Source of the DNA: Candidatus Poribacteria bacterium
GTDB taxonomy: Bacteria; Poribacteria; WGA-4E; WGA-3G
Direction: 5' to 3'
Length of the DNA stretch: 64,000 bases
Assembly (NCBI GenBank): GCA_022828145.1
Contig: JAJEJA010000072.1
Location: forward strand, 22,876-86,875
Shown: in pieces, positions 33,024 through 41,741 of the stretch
Numbering within the stretch: the first letter of the stretch is position 1
Layout: each line of letters starts with the position of its first letter
Translations under genes and position numbers: made by a program
Notes under the pieces: model-generated
What the model saw: the letters and a program-made list of their open reading frames with translations, nothing else
What the model was told of the DNA's origin: nothing
The model's database searches: none

Positions 33024-36000
33024 TTACGCAAGCAGTTTTGCTACAGTTTCTTTTGCTTCCTGCATCGTTGGATACCGTATCTCTCTATACCCACGAACAG
33101 ATTCAACACATTTTATTGCTTCTACATGCTTTGTATACGCTTCTTCGTTATCCGGATTAAATGTGTCTATAACTTCCCTAATATACCATTCTCTGAATTC
33201 CCGTTCTTTTGCATGCCATTTTGATAACCATCTTCTTAGGAATTTCGTTCTTTTCATTATATGCAACATCCAATTTCTGGTATCCATATCAAATTCAATA
33301 TCAATACCCATCACTGTGAAATGCGGTCTGTTCAGGTGTAGATATTTGATGCTGTCTCCGTTCTTCTCATCTACATTATAGCGGATTTTATCACGCGCGA
33401 GTTTTTCTTTACTGGTAAGTAGATGAGACACATAGACTTCATCTTTTATCAACATAACCTTGTGTAAGTATTTAATAGATGCTTTTGTTGCTTCATAATC
33501 ACCCGAGTCATTTTCAAAGATATGTATTACTTTGTCAATATATAATTCAGCATAATTGACATTCTCAAATTGAATTAGATCATAGGTATATAGCGCGAGA
33601 CATCTATTCGTTTGGTCATCAAGATTAAGTTTCTCAATTGTTTTTTCGACTAAATTGGCATAGCGGGTTGACAGGTGTTTACCTCGGAATTTACCAGAGA
33701 GAATTTGGCGTTTCTCCTGTAATGTCTTTTTATAAGTTTCTTTGGGTGTATCGTAGACCGATTGTAAGAGTTGGCTTTCATCAATTTCGTAGACTGCTAA
33801 GTATCTACCTACTTCGAATGCGTTTATATTCTGTTTTAGATTTGATCTTTTCACCATCTGTTTCAATGCTATGCGAAGTGGCTGTAATTCAAGTGGTATC
33901 AATCCGCTTTGAAATGCAGTTCCAATTAGCATAATATTCGCGTACAATTTTGTTCCGAACAAGTGTTCAGAAACATCAAACAGATTAACTCCCAAATATG
34001 AGTTTGTGCACCTTTCTATCGTCTCTTCTAAATCGTCAGTATCAAAATCATCTTTACCGATAAGTGTTGAAATTGTTTCAGTTTTGGCAGTATTTACAAC
34101 TGCTGCTGTCCGTTTAGCAGATGCAATCTTGAAAACAGAGTCTGAAACGACACCCCTGACAGCCTCTAATATGTCAAGTCCTAATACTAAATCCGCTTTT
34201 CCGTAAGGTATTATAGGTGAAATCTTCATTTCTTCAGTCGTATATGTGACATGTGTGTATGTTCCACCGTTGCGGATTGCTAGACCTTTCCTATCACAGA
34301 AATCTACGTGATATCCCTGCAAATAACCAGCTACGACTAGGATTTTAGAGATAGTACCTATACCCATTCCACCCACTCCTGCAGCATAGACATTCCAAAT
34401 TTTATCTATAGTTTTTACAGGTGGTGGCGGTAGAGGATATGTCGTGTCAATGTTAAGTTGGGAGAGTAGCGTTGAGAGATCGGGATCTTCCCATTCGTTC
34501 TCATCCTTCGTTTCTGTCTTGATAGGTTTTTGTATCTGTTGTATTGTTCTTGTGCGTGGTGGTCGTTTTCGTGTAATAACGACCTCTTCAAAAGAGGGGC
34601 ATGCCCATTTAATTCGTGCACAGGCACCATCTGTAACACAGTTTGATCGATCAACAGCAATTTTGTTGCCATAATCTGTATCTATTATCTTCAACGCAGG
34701 ACAGCCCGTGGATTTCGTGCATTCTAAGCAGAATTCACAGACCTCTGGTGTAATGTTAATGTGTTTTTCTTTTTTTAAGAATCCGTTTTTCTCTATTATA
34801 GTCTGTTTTTCTCGTCGTAGTCTTCTATGTAGTGTGATAGCACATTCTTTGTCTGCTATAACAATCTTTATTCCATCTTTTAGTATGGCTTTTTCAAGGT
34901 ATTTCTTGTAGTTGAGTCTGTCTTCTGGATTGACTCGTACAATAGTTATCTCGGAATCACCTGCTAATCCGTGCGCGACTTTTTCAATATCTTGTGCAAA
35001 AGTTGGATTACCGAGGATGTCAACCGGATCAGCCGGAGTGGGTTGATGTCCAGTCATACCAGTTGTCTGGTTGTCAAGAATGATATAGGCTATGTCTTGG
35101 TTGTTCTTGATTGAATCTGATATCGCAGACATGCCGCCATGGAAGAATGTTGAGTCTCCCATGAATACAATCTGTTTATTTAGAATAAAAGGGTCAATTC
35201 CCGCACCAGCCCCACCTCCCAATGCCATTGCAGACAGATTGTGCATGAGACGAGGAAAGGGTTCATACTTTAGCATAGAATAGCAGCCTATATCCCCATG
35301 AAAGATGAGGTCCACTGGTGGAGAATCATGATTCTTTTTCATATATTCTGCATCCATGAATTGATCGGTAATTTCAAGGAATACACTTGATGAATCTCTA
35401 TGTGGACATCCCGGACAGAAAGTTGGTGTACGTTGGGGAATTTCAGCTGTTAATTGTGAAACGTGTTCTTGTAATTCAGCTTCTGCTTGTAAATGATCGA
35501 AATCAACAGGTACAGGAATGTATTGTCTGTTTTCTGATCCATTTTTTGAAAACAACGGTATCAGTCTGTCAATCAGGATAGAGGTGTCTAACCCTGATTC
35601 TACTGGTATTCCTGATAATCCATTTGGAAACTGTTTTCCCCAGACTTTTACGTATCTATCTATTATTTCATTTTGATACATATCAGTCAATATAGCTTTG
35701 ACTTCGTTTTCAAGTATGGGTCTTTTTTCTTCAATAACAAACAGTTCGTCCAGATTTTTCGCGAATTCATGGATGATATCGTGATCAATTGGATGTGTCA
35801 TTCCAAGTTTTAGGATAGGTACGGTTCCGCTTAGATTCAGTTCAGTTAATGCATGTTCGAGATAAGTATAACTGAAACCAGCTGCTAAGAATCCGATCTT
35901 ATTCTCTTTTTTGGTGGAAGTAGCATTTGTTTCGTTAGGATAGATTATCCTGTTGAGGTTTAATTTCCTTGCTGTTTTTAATGCTGCAGGGAATCTTTTC

Positions 36001-36683
36001 TGGAGCGTATCGATCTCTACTCGTACAGTATCTGGTGGTAAGATTACTCTATCATCTACGGAGATTAATTCTGAATTCAGTTCTGTTTTGGTTAAATTGC
36101 TGATGGTTGGATAGACATTAGGTTTTAACGCAACAATTCCGCCGCCGTCAGCTTGGTTTTGTGTAGTTAGGAAACATGTGTATAGATTTGCTTCAGCGGA
36201 GATCTGGAATGCATAATCGACCCAATCTTTGAGTTCCTGCCAAGTTGATGGTTCTAATAACGGCATATATAGGTGACGTGCAATGTTTCTTGAATCTGCG
36301 GGAACTTGTGTGCTATATGACCATGTGTCATCGCCGACAACGACGACAGCACCCCCTGTAGTTCCGGCAAGATTACAGATTGCAAGAGCATCTGAAGCGA
36401 CATGTAATCCGACACTCTTCATGAAGGCAATAGCACGCATGTCAGCCATCTGCGAACCGTTGAGTCTGGCAATACTCAAAGCCTCATTATTCGCGATCTG
36501 AGCCACTATCCCATTTGACGTGAAGAGGTCAGTATTTCGCTCCATGACATCAAAGACTTCTGCAAGTGGGGAGCCAGGGTACCCTGTCAGTAGACTGACC
36601 CCGCTTTCTAATGAACCTTTGACAAGTAGCTCACAGCCGGTATAGACATTTGTATCGTCAGATTGCGTAAACCTTTCATCCAT
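33024..36683 (-). CDS. indolepyruvate:ferredoxin oxidoreductase, fused alpha-beta type
   Basis: About 1219 residues. Decarboxylates aryl 2-oxo acids to acyl-CoA with ferredoxin as acceptor. Order: N-terminal pyruvate-fold domain (GYPGSPLAEV), TPP domain (GDSTFFHGGMSAI, then DNQTTGMTGHQP), a cysteine cluster CEFCLECTKSTGCPALK with a second group CVTDGACARIKWACP for Fe-S, then the gamma/IorB domain GVGGMGIGTISKILVVAG, and a C-terminal DUF6537-like helical region. Such ~1200-residue fusions occur in aerobic bacteria. AGGA nine bases before ATG 36683; a GTG at 36713 overlaps recN. It lies downstream of recN, an unusual neighbour. Confidence 0.88.
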   Translation of the reverse strand: MDERFTQSDDTNVYTGCELLVKGSLESGVSLLTGYPGSPLAEVFDVMERNTDLFTSNGIVAQIANNEALSIARLNGSQMADMRAIAFMKSVGLHVASDALAICNLAGTTGGAVVVVGDDTWSYSTQVPADSRNIARHLYMPLLEPSTWQELKDWVDYAFQISAEANLYTCFLTTQNQADGGGIVALKPNVYPTISNLTKTELNSELISVDDRVILPPDTVRVEIDTLQKRFPAALKTARKLNLNRIIYPNETNATSTKKENKIGFLAAGFSYTYLEHALTELNLSGTVPILKLGMTHPIDHDIIHEFAKNLDELFVIEEKRPILENEVKAILTDMYQNEIIDRYVKVWGKQFPNGLSGIPVESGLDTSILIDRLIPLFSKNGSENRQYIPVPVDFDHLQAEAELQEHVSQLTAEIPQRTPTFCPGCPHRDSSSVFLEITDQFMDAEYMKKNHDSPPVDLIFHGDIGCYSMLKYEPFPRLMHNLSAMALGGGAGAGIDPFILNKQIVFMGDSTFFHGGMSAISDSIKNNQDIAYIILDNQTTGMTGHQPTPADPVDILGNPTFAQDIEKVAHGLAGDSEITIVRVNPEDRLNYKKYLEKAILKDGIKIVIADKECAITLHRRLRREKQTIIEKNGFLKKEKHINITPEVCEFCLECTKSTGCPALKIIDTDYGNKIAVDRSNCVTDGACARIKWACPSFEEVVITRKRPPRTRTIQQIQKPIKTETKDENEWEDPDLSTLLSQLNIDTTYPLPPPPVKTIDKIWNVYAAGVGGMGIGTISKILVVAGYLQGYHVDFCDRKGLAIRNGGTYTHVTYTTEEMKISPIIPYGKADLVLGLDILEAVRGVVSDSVFKIASAKRTAAVVNTAKTETISTLIGKDDFDTDDLEETIERCTNSYLGVNLFDVSEHLFGTKLYANIMLIGTAFQSGLIPLELQPLRIALKQMVKRSNLKQNINAFEVGRYLAVYEIDESQLLQSVYDTPKETYKKTLQEKRQILSGKFRGKHLSTRYANLVEKTIEKLNLDDQTNRCLALYTYDLIQFENVNYAELYIDKVIHIFENDSGDYEATKASIKYLHKVMLIKDEVYVSHLLTSKEKLARDKIRYNVDEKNGDSIKYLHLNRPHFTVMGIDIEFDMDTRNWMLHIMKRTKFLRRWLSKWHAKEREFREWYIREVIDTFNPDNEEAYTKHVEAIKCVESVRGYREIRYPTMQEAKETVAKLLA

Positions 36684-36705
36684 TTTACATGATCCTTTTA
36701 TTGGT

Positions 36706-38412
36706 CTATCCACTCAATAATTCGCGGGCATGAGCGAGTCCGACCTCTGTTTCTTCCCCACCATGCATTCGCGCGATCTCATTAACCCGTTCGGAGTCTG
36801 TGAGTGGTTTAGCTGAAATCAATGTTTGTTCACCAACAACTTTTTTCTCCACTAAAAAATGCCGATCAGCGAACCGGGCAATTTGTGGTAGGTGTGTGAT
36901 ACAGATAACTTGTGCATTCTGAGAGAGTTTTTTTAGTTTTTTGCCGACTACGTCAGCGATTTTTCCACCGATGCCACTATCAATTTCATCAAACAGTACA
37001 GTTGGTATATTGTCAACTCGTACAAGTACAGTTTTTAGTGCAAGCATAACCCGTGAGATTTCACCGCCCGAAGCAATTTTTGTTAATGGACGCAAATCCG
37101 AACCAACATTCGGTGCGATCAAGAACTCAACCTTGTCCATCCCATTTTCTCTAACAGCGTAACTGTTTCCATCTCTCTTTATAAATCCGTTTTCATCTTT
37201 AATCGGTTCAACAGCGGTTAGGAATTCTGCTTTTTCCATACCTAATTCTTGAAGTTCATTCTGAACCAATAAGGAGAGTCTTTTTGAAACTTTAGTACGC
37301 TTGTCGGATAGTGCCAGGCACAGTTTCCTTAGTTGGTCTTCCTCATCCTGAATTTGTTCTTTAATTTCTTCTATTTTATCTGATCCGAGTTCTAAATCGT
37401 TTAACTTTTTCTGAGCATCATCCAGATATGCTAACATCTCTTTTATCGTATTACCGTAACGCCTTTTGAATTTTGATATAAGATCCAGTCGTTCTGTAAT
37501 TTCGGAGAGCCGCATAGGATTGAATTCGACCGAGTCAGCGTAGTTGCTTATTTGTTGTCCTATATCTTCCAATTCGTATAAGGATGACTCAAGTCTATCA
37601 CTTAAATCAGTTAAAGAGGGATCAATTTCAGTGAGTTTTGAAAGTACCCTTGTTGCCTCCCTGAGATTCTGCAAGGTCGACACACTACTACTGGTGCTGG
37701 TTGTGCTGAATTCGCCCATTATATCTCCTTCAAGGTGATTGTATATATGATTTGCAGATTCGAAGAGTTGTTCTGCACTGTTTAGTATACTTAATTCTGC
37801 AGTTAGTTCCTCTTCCTCTCCGTCAATAAGATTCGCTGTCGAAAGTTCTTTAACCTCAAATTCGAGCAGTTCTTTCTCCCGTTCAGAAGTTTTTAATGTA
37901 TGTAATAGCGTGTCCATCTCTCTTTGTAATTCAAGGAGATGATTATATTTCTCACTTACAGATTCTCGTTCTGTGCTTGTTTCTCCAAAGTCATCTAAAA
38001 GTTCAAGGTGCATCTCTATTTTAAAAAGGGACTGATGTTGGTGTTGTCCGTGAATATCTACAAGTGATGTCCCGATCTCTTCTAATTGTTTTAGATTTAC
38101 CAACTCTCCATTTACCCGACAGCGGCTTCTCCCGTTTGTGCTGATATGCCTTGAGAGAATAAGTGAATCACTCTCTGTTATATCTTTATCGATCTGTTCA
38201 GTAGAACTAATACTTACCTCTACTGCGGCAGAATCCGCGCCTGCCCGGACTATGTCTACTGAAGTTCTCTCGCCGAGGACTAAACCGATAGACTTCAGAA
38301 TAACCGATTTCCCTGCCCCGGTTTCTCCTGTAAAAATATTAAGTCCTGGGGAGAGTTCCAATTCCAATTCATCTATTAAAGCTATGTTACGGATAGAGAT
38401 TTCTTCTATCAC
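36706..38412 (-). CDS. recN: DNA repair protein RecN
   Basis: 568 residues, SMC-like ATPase for double-strand-break repair. N-terminal Walker A GETGAGKS (29-36), central coiled coils (about 155-370), C-terminal signature KIASGGEISRVMLAL and Walker B VLFDEIDSGIGG, then CITHLPQIA. The start is GTG with AAAGGT upstream. nadK is 19 bases upstream on the strand, the common nadK-recN pairing. Confidence 0.97.
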   Translation of the reverse strand: MIEEISIRNIALIDELELELSPGLNIFTGETGAGKSVILKSIGLVLGERTSVDIVRAGADSAAVEVSISSTEQIDKDITESDSLILSRHISTNGRSRCRVNGELVNLKQLEEIGTSLVDIHGQHQHQSLFKIEMHLELLDDFGETSTERESVSEKYNHLLELQREMDTLLHTLKTSEREKELLEFEVKELSTANLIDGEEEELTAELSILNSAEQLFESANHIYNHLEGDIMGEFSTTSTSSSVSTLQNLREATRVLSKLTEIDPSLTDLSDRLESSLYELEDIGQQISNYADSVEFNPMRLSEITERLDLISKFKRRYGNTIKEMLAYLDDAQKKLNDLELGSDKIEEIKEQIQDEEDQLRKLCLALSDKRTKVSKRLSLLVQNELQELGMEKAEFLTAVEPIKDENGFIKRDGNSYAVRENGMDKVEFLIAPNVGSDLRPLTKIASGGEISRVMLALKTVLVRVDNIPTVLFDEIDSGIGGKIADVVGKKLKKLSQNAQVICITHLPQIARFADRHFLVEKKVVGEQTLISAKPLTDSERVNEIARMHGGEETEVGLAHARELLSG

Positions 38413-38431
38413 GGTATTTACCTTTTGGTTT

Positions 38432-39295
38432 TTACTTTATTCTTTCGCCTAACATGAGCTTTTCACGTAGTGCTTTATAGTAACTATGGTTTTTAGAACG
38501 TATAAGTTGAATAGTTCGCTCTGCTTTCTTTATGATTATTGCTGCATCTCTGGTTAATGTGTGTGTTTCTCGCTGTCCATCTATAAACAGGTCTAAACTC
38601 TCATAAGTGGAATGCATCTCAACCTTAATCTCTGCGTCTCCATGTGCTATAAACGGTCGGACAGTGAGACTGTGTGGTGCAATAGGTGTGAGTAAGATTG
38701 CCTCCAGCTGTGGTGCTACGATTGTCCCACCCCCTGACATTGAATATCCTGTTGATCCACTTGGTGTAGCAACAATAAGCCCATCTGCATTATACGGTAT
38801 AAAGAACTCCCCATCAACATAAGCATCCAATTCTATAAGTCGTGTGTATTCCCGTATGACCACATCGTTAAGTGCAAAAGCATGGAATGTCTGTGTTCCG
38901 TGATAATTTACACTCACTTCTAACATCATACGGTGTTCAATGCGATATTCACCGTTCAATGTTGCTTTTAGTGTTGGTATCAGATCATATATTGACGCAT
39001 CTGTTAGGAAACCGAGATTACCGATGTTTATTGCCAGAATAGGAACATTTTCAATGTTTGTTGTGTGTGCTGCGCTCAGAAGTGTCCCATCCCCTCCCAG
39101 AACGATCACGAGTTCTGCTTCATCAACCATCTGTTCGGTGGAGATACCCGTTTGTGTTAATCCAAGTAGTAAAGCCTGTTCGTTAGGAATTAGTGGCTGA
39201 ACTTCTTTGCTCTTTAGCAGTGCAATAACATCAGCTACAACCTGTTTTGCATTCTCCTTTGTTGTATTGACAAAAAGACCTATCTTTTTCGTCAT
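38432..39295 (-). CDS. nadK: NAD kinase
   Basis: 287 residues. Phosphorylates NAD to NADP. The GGDGT motif (67-71) and the later NADGLIVATPSGSTGYSMSGGG nucleotide-binding stretch (quoted in part) are intact. ATG 39295 is favoured by GGAGA. Its start overlaps the stop of the DUF368 gene as ATGA, so the two are translationally coupled. Confidence 0.95.
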   Translation of the reverse strand: MTKKIGLFVNTTKENAKQVVADVIALLKSKEVQPLIPNEQALLLGLTQTGISTEQMVDEAELVIVLGGDGTLLSAAHTTNIENVPILAINIGNLGFLTDASIYDLIPTLKATLNGEYRIEHRMMLEVSVNYHGTQTFHAFALNDVVIREYTRLIELDAYVDGEFFIPYNADGLIVATPSGSTGYSMSGGGTIVAPQLEAILLTPIAPHSLTVRPFIAHGDAEIKVEMHSTYESLDLFIDGQRETHTLTRDAAIIIKKAERTIQLIRSKNHSYYKALREKLMLGERIK

Positions 39296-40290
39296 TCTGT
39301 CTCCTTCTCTAATCGGTAAAAGACTAAGATAATCGCACAACCAACCAAGAACACACTTGCAGTGACCAAGAAACTTTGATCAAGACTGGGCAATAAATGT
39401 GCTGTATCGTAGGGATTTCCTCCAACAATAATAGTTTCTCGAAAGGGCCAAAGACTATACAACGAACCTACCATTAAACCTATTAGGAACGCAAGTGTTA
39501 GATTGCGATATCGCTTCAAAAGATAGTTTATCAATCTTGTAAATGCTATTATACCGATGAAACATCCGATTGTAAATACAGTTAGGATCATTATGTTTTC
39601 TACAAAGTAAGTTGATACGTCTCCTTTAAATAATGTCAAAAAATCCTCTTTTAGATCATTGATCGTTGACAATAGAGAGAAATAAGCACCAAATGCAACC
39701 AAAAGAAAGGAACCGCTGACACCCGGAAGAATCATTGCCGATATTACAACTGCGCCGCAAGTAAAATAAAAGACTAATCTCCAGATTGAAACTGTAATAT
39801 GTTCAGTTGAATTAGTTGTTTCTGATGCAGCACTCTTCTTAAATTCTTCTATACATACAATTAGCACAATAGCAATAATCAGTATTAGCAATTCTCGCCA
39901 ACTAAACCCCTTTAGTAATTTCATGGGTATGAGAATTGATGTTAAAACTAAACCGAAAAAGAAACCGTAAGTAACCTCATGGTGTTTATGATATAGATAC
40001 TCAAGCAGTTCTGTCAACACCAACACTGCTGCAATTACACCAATTCCCAACGTGAACAGAAACCCAAAATCTATCCTTCTGAGTTCAGATTTGAAATCTG
40101 AGTATCCTTTTTTTCTAAATGTAAGGAGCCCAGCTAAACTTTTTAACGTTGTTAGTCCGATCCTATGTAGTGCAGAGATTAAACGTTCATATATTCCCAA
40201 TACAAGAGCTATAGTTCCACCACTCATTCCTGGTATGATATTTGCTATTCCTATCAAGAAACCGTTTACAAAATGGCGGATTACATTCAT
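39292..40290 (-). CDS. DUF368 (PopT-type) polyprenyl-phosphate transporter
   Basis: About 332 residues with 8-9 membrane helices and the N-terminal signature GIANIIPGMSGGTIALVLGIYE, repeated in mirror as ILPGVSGSFLLVAFGAY, the duplicated re-entrant motif of DUF368. DUF368/PopT proteins are known to recycle undecaprenyl phosphate across the cytoplasmic membrane for wall and glycan synthesis. First gene of the DUF368-nadK-recN run. Confidence 0.88.
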   Translation of the reverse strand: MNVIRHFVNGFLIGIANIIPGMSGGTIALVLGIYERLISALHRIGLTTLKSLAGLLTFRKKGYSDFKSELRRIDFGFLFTLGIGVIAAVLVLTELLEYLYHKHHEVTYGFFFGLVLTSILIPMKLLKGFSWRELLILIIAIVLIVCIEEFKKSAASETTNSTEHITVSIWRLVFYFTCGAVVISAMILPGVSGSFLLVAFGAYFSLLSTINDLKEDFLTLFKGDVSTYFVENIMILTVFTIGCFIGIIAFTRLINYLLKRYRNLTLAFLIGLMVGSLYSLWPFRETIIVGGNPYDTAHLLPSLDQSFLVTASVFLVGCAIILVFYRLEKETE

Positions 40291-40793
40291 GTCTTGGTGC
40301 AATTGGTTCAGATATTGTCAAGTCTTGTTATATCTACTTCACTACATTAATTCCGATTCAGCAGGGTTATTTCTGTAAATCGCTGGTAAAGTTAGTCAAC
40401 TGAAACACTGTCAAGTATTATACTACAAAATGAGAATTAAGTCAATAGTTTGGATTCATGGAGATGTTTTCGTCAGTTTTACGAAACATTTTACTGCGAA
40501 AATATGAAATGTAAAAAAAATTGACGCAATTCGCTTTTTTCTCGTTAATTCTATATACATTATGTGCTACAATATAGGTGAAACTATCATAACGTGAGTT
40601 TGATAAATCAGAACAAATAACTTACGTAGGTTGGGTTGAGGCACGAAACCCAACATCTTGCCCCATTATCGACCAATACTTGTGGGGTTTCGGGCCTCAA
40701 CCCAACCTACAACGAACATTGCTACTATTAAGAGAACGGCACACGGAGTGTGCCTGCTACTATTAAGAGTTTACTCTATTAGGATTCTTATTG
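40291..40793. other. intergenic between DUF368 and nucleoside hydrolase
   Basis: Divergent promoter region holding the degenerate MITE copy and AT-rich sequence. A short repeated phrase GCTACTATTAAGAG appears twice near 40715-40770. No small gene seen. Confidence 0.5.
40588..40720. repeat. MITE-like palindromic element, degenerate copy
   Basis: Begins ATAACGTGAGTTTGATAA and contains inverted GTAGGTTGGGTTGAGG ... CCTCAACCCAACCTAC arms. It matches the reverse complement of 54947-55106 but lacks the right terminal repeat. Part of a 500-base spacer (40291-40793) that otherwise shows no gene. Confidence 0.7.
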
Positions 40794-41711
40794 ATGAACT
40801 TCCCAAAATTATCGGATGGAAAACGTTTAGAGATGCTACAACCCCCACAGCATCCTGTTCAAATTGTGCTTGACACAGATACATATAATGAAATAGATGA
40901 CCAATTTGCGGTTGTCCATGCCCTGCTTTCTCCCAATGAACTCAGTGTTGAAGCAATCTATGCTGCGCCTTTCCACAATAACCGTTCTTCAAGTGCAGAG
41001 GAGGGTATGGAGAAAAGCTATGATGAGATAATAAAACTATTGGATTTTCTTGACTTTACTAATGACAGTTTTGTTTTTCGTGGATCACGTGCTTTTCTTA
41101 CTGATGAAGGTACGCCAGAAGAGAGCGAAGCAGCAAGGGACATGATTCAACGCGCCATGTCAAACACCGACGGTCCGTTGTATGTCGTTGCTGTTGGTGC
41201 GATTACAAATGTCGCTTCTGCAATCCTAATAGAACCGGAGATAATTAAACGTATTATAGTCGTTTGGCTTGGGGGGAATCCGCTGTATTGGCAACATACG
41301 CGTGAGTTTAATCTCGCTCAAGACATACATGCTGCACGATTAGTTTTGGATTCGGGAGTGCCATTCGTACTTCTTCCCACACGTGGTGTTGTTTCGCATC
41401 TGTTGACTACAGTCTCAGAAATGGAGAGATATGTCCAGGGACAAGGACAGATAGGTGACTATCTTGTTAAAATATTCAAAGAGTATCAACAAGATCATTA
41501 CGGTTGGTCAAAGGTAATTTGGGATATTTCTGCAACTGCCTATCTTATCAATAGTAGTTGGGTTCCTACAGAAATAGTACATAGTCCGATTCTAACGGAT
41601 TCGGTTACTTGGAGTTTTGATAATAGCAGACACCTAATGCGAGTTGCGACCGGTGTGAATCGGGATGCTATTTTTAGAGATCTATTTGAAAAGTTAAAGA
41701 ATGCAAGTTAA
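40794..41711 (+). CDS. inosine/uridine-preferring nucleoside hydrolase family
   Basis: 305 residues. The N-terminal VLDTDTYNEIDDQFA is the calcium-binding Asp cluster (DTDxxxxxDD) that defines the family, and the fold continues through GPLYVVAVGAITNVA and EFNLAQDIHAA, the usual ENxxxDP region in altered form. The enzymes split ribonucleosides into base and ribose. The later catalytic His segment is atypical, so substrate is uncertain. Fits salvage with the uridine kinase elsewhere in the window. An upstream TTG at 40791 is also in frame. Confidence 0.85.
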   Translation: MNFPKLSDGKRLEMLQPPQHPVQIVLDTDTYNEIDDQFAVVHALLSPNELSVEAIYAAPFHNNRSSSAEEGMEKSYDEIIKLLDFLDFTNDSFVFRGSRAFLTDEGTPEESEAARDMIQRAMSNTDGPLYVVAVGAITNVASAILIEPEIIKRIIVVWLGGNPLYWQHTREFNLAQDIHAARLVLDSGVPFVLLPTRGVVSHLLTTVSEMERYVQGQGQIGDYLVKIFKEYQQDHYGWSKVIWDISATAYLINSSWVPTEIVHSPILTDSVTWSFDNSRHLMRVATGVNRDAIFRDLFEKLKNAS

Positions 41712-41741
41712 TATACCTCCAACCTATTTTAATTATAAGTT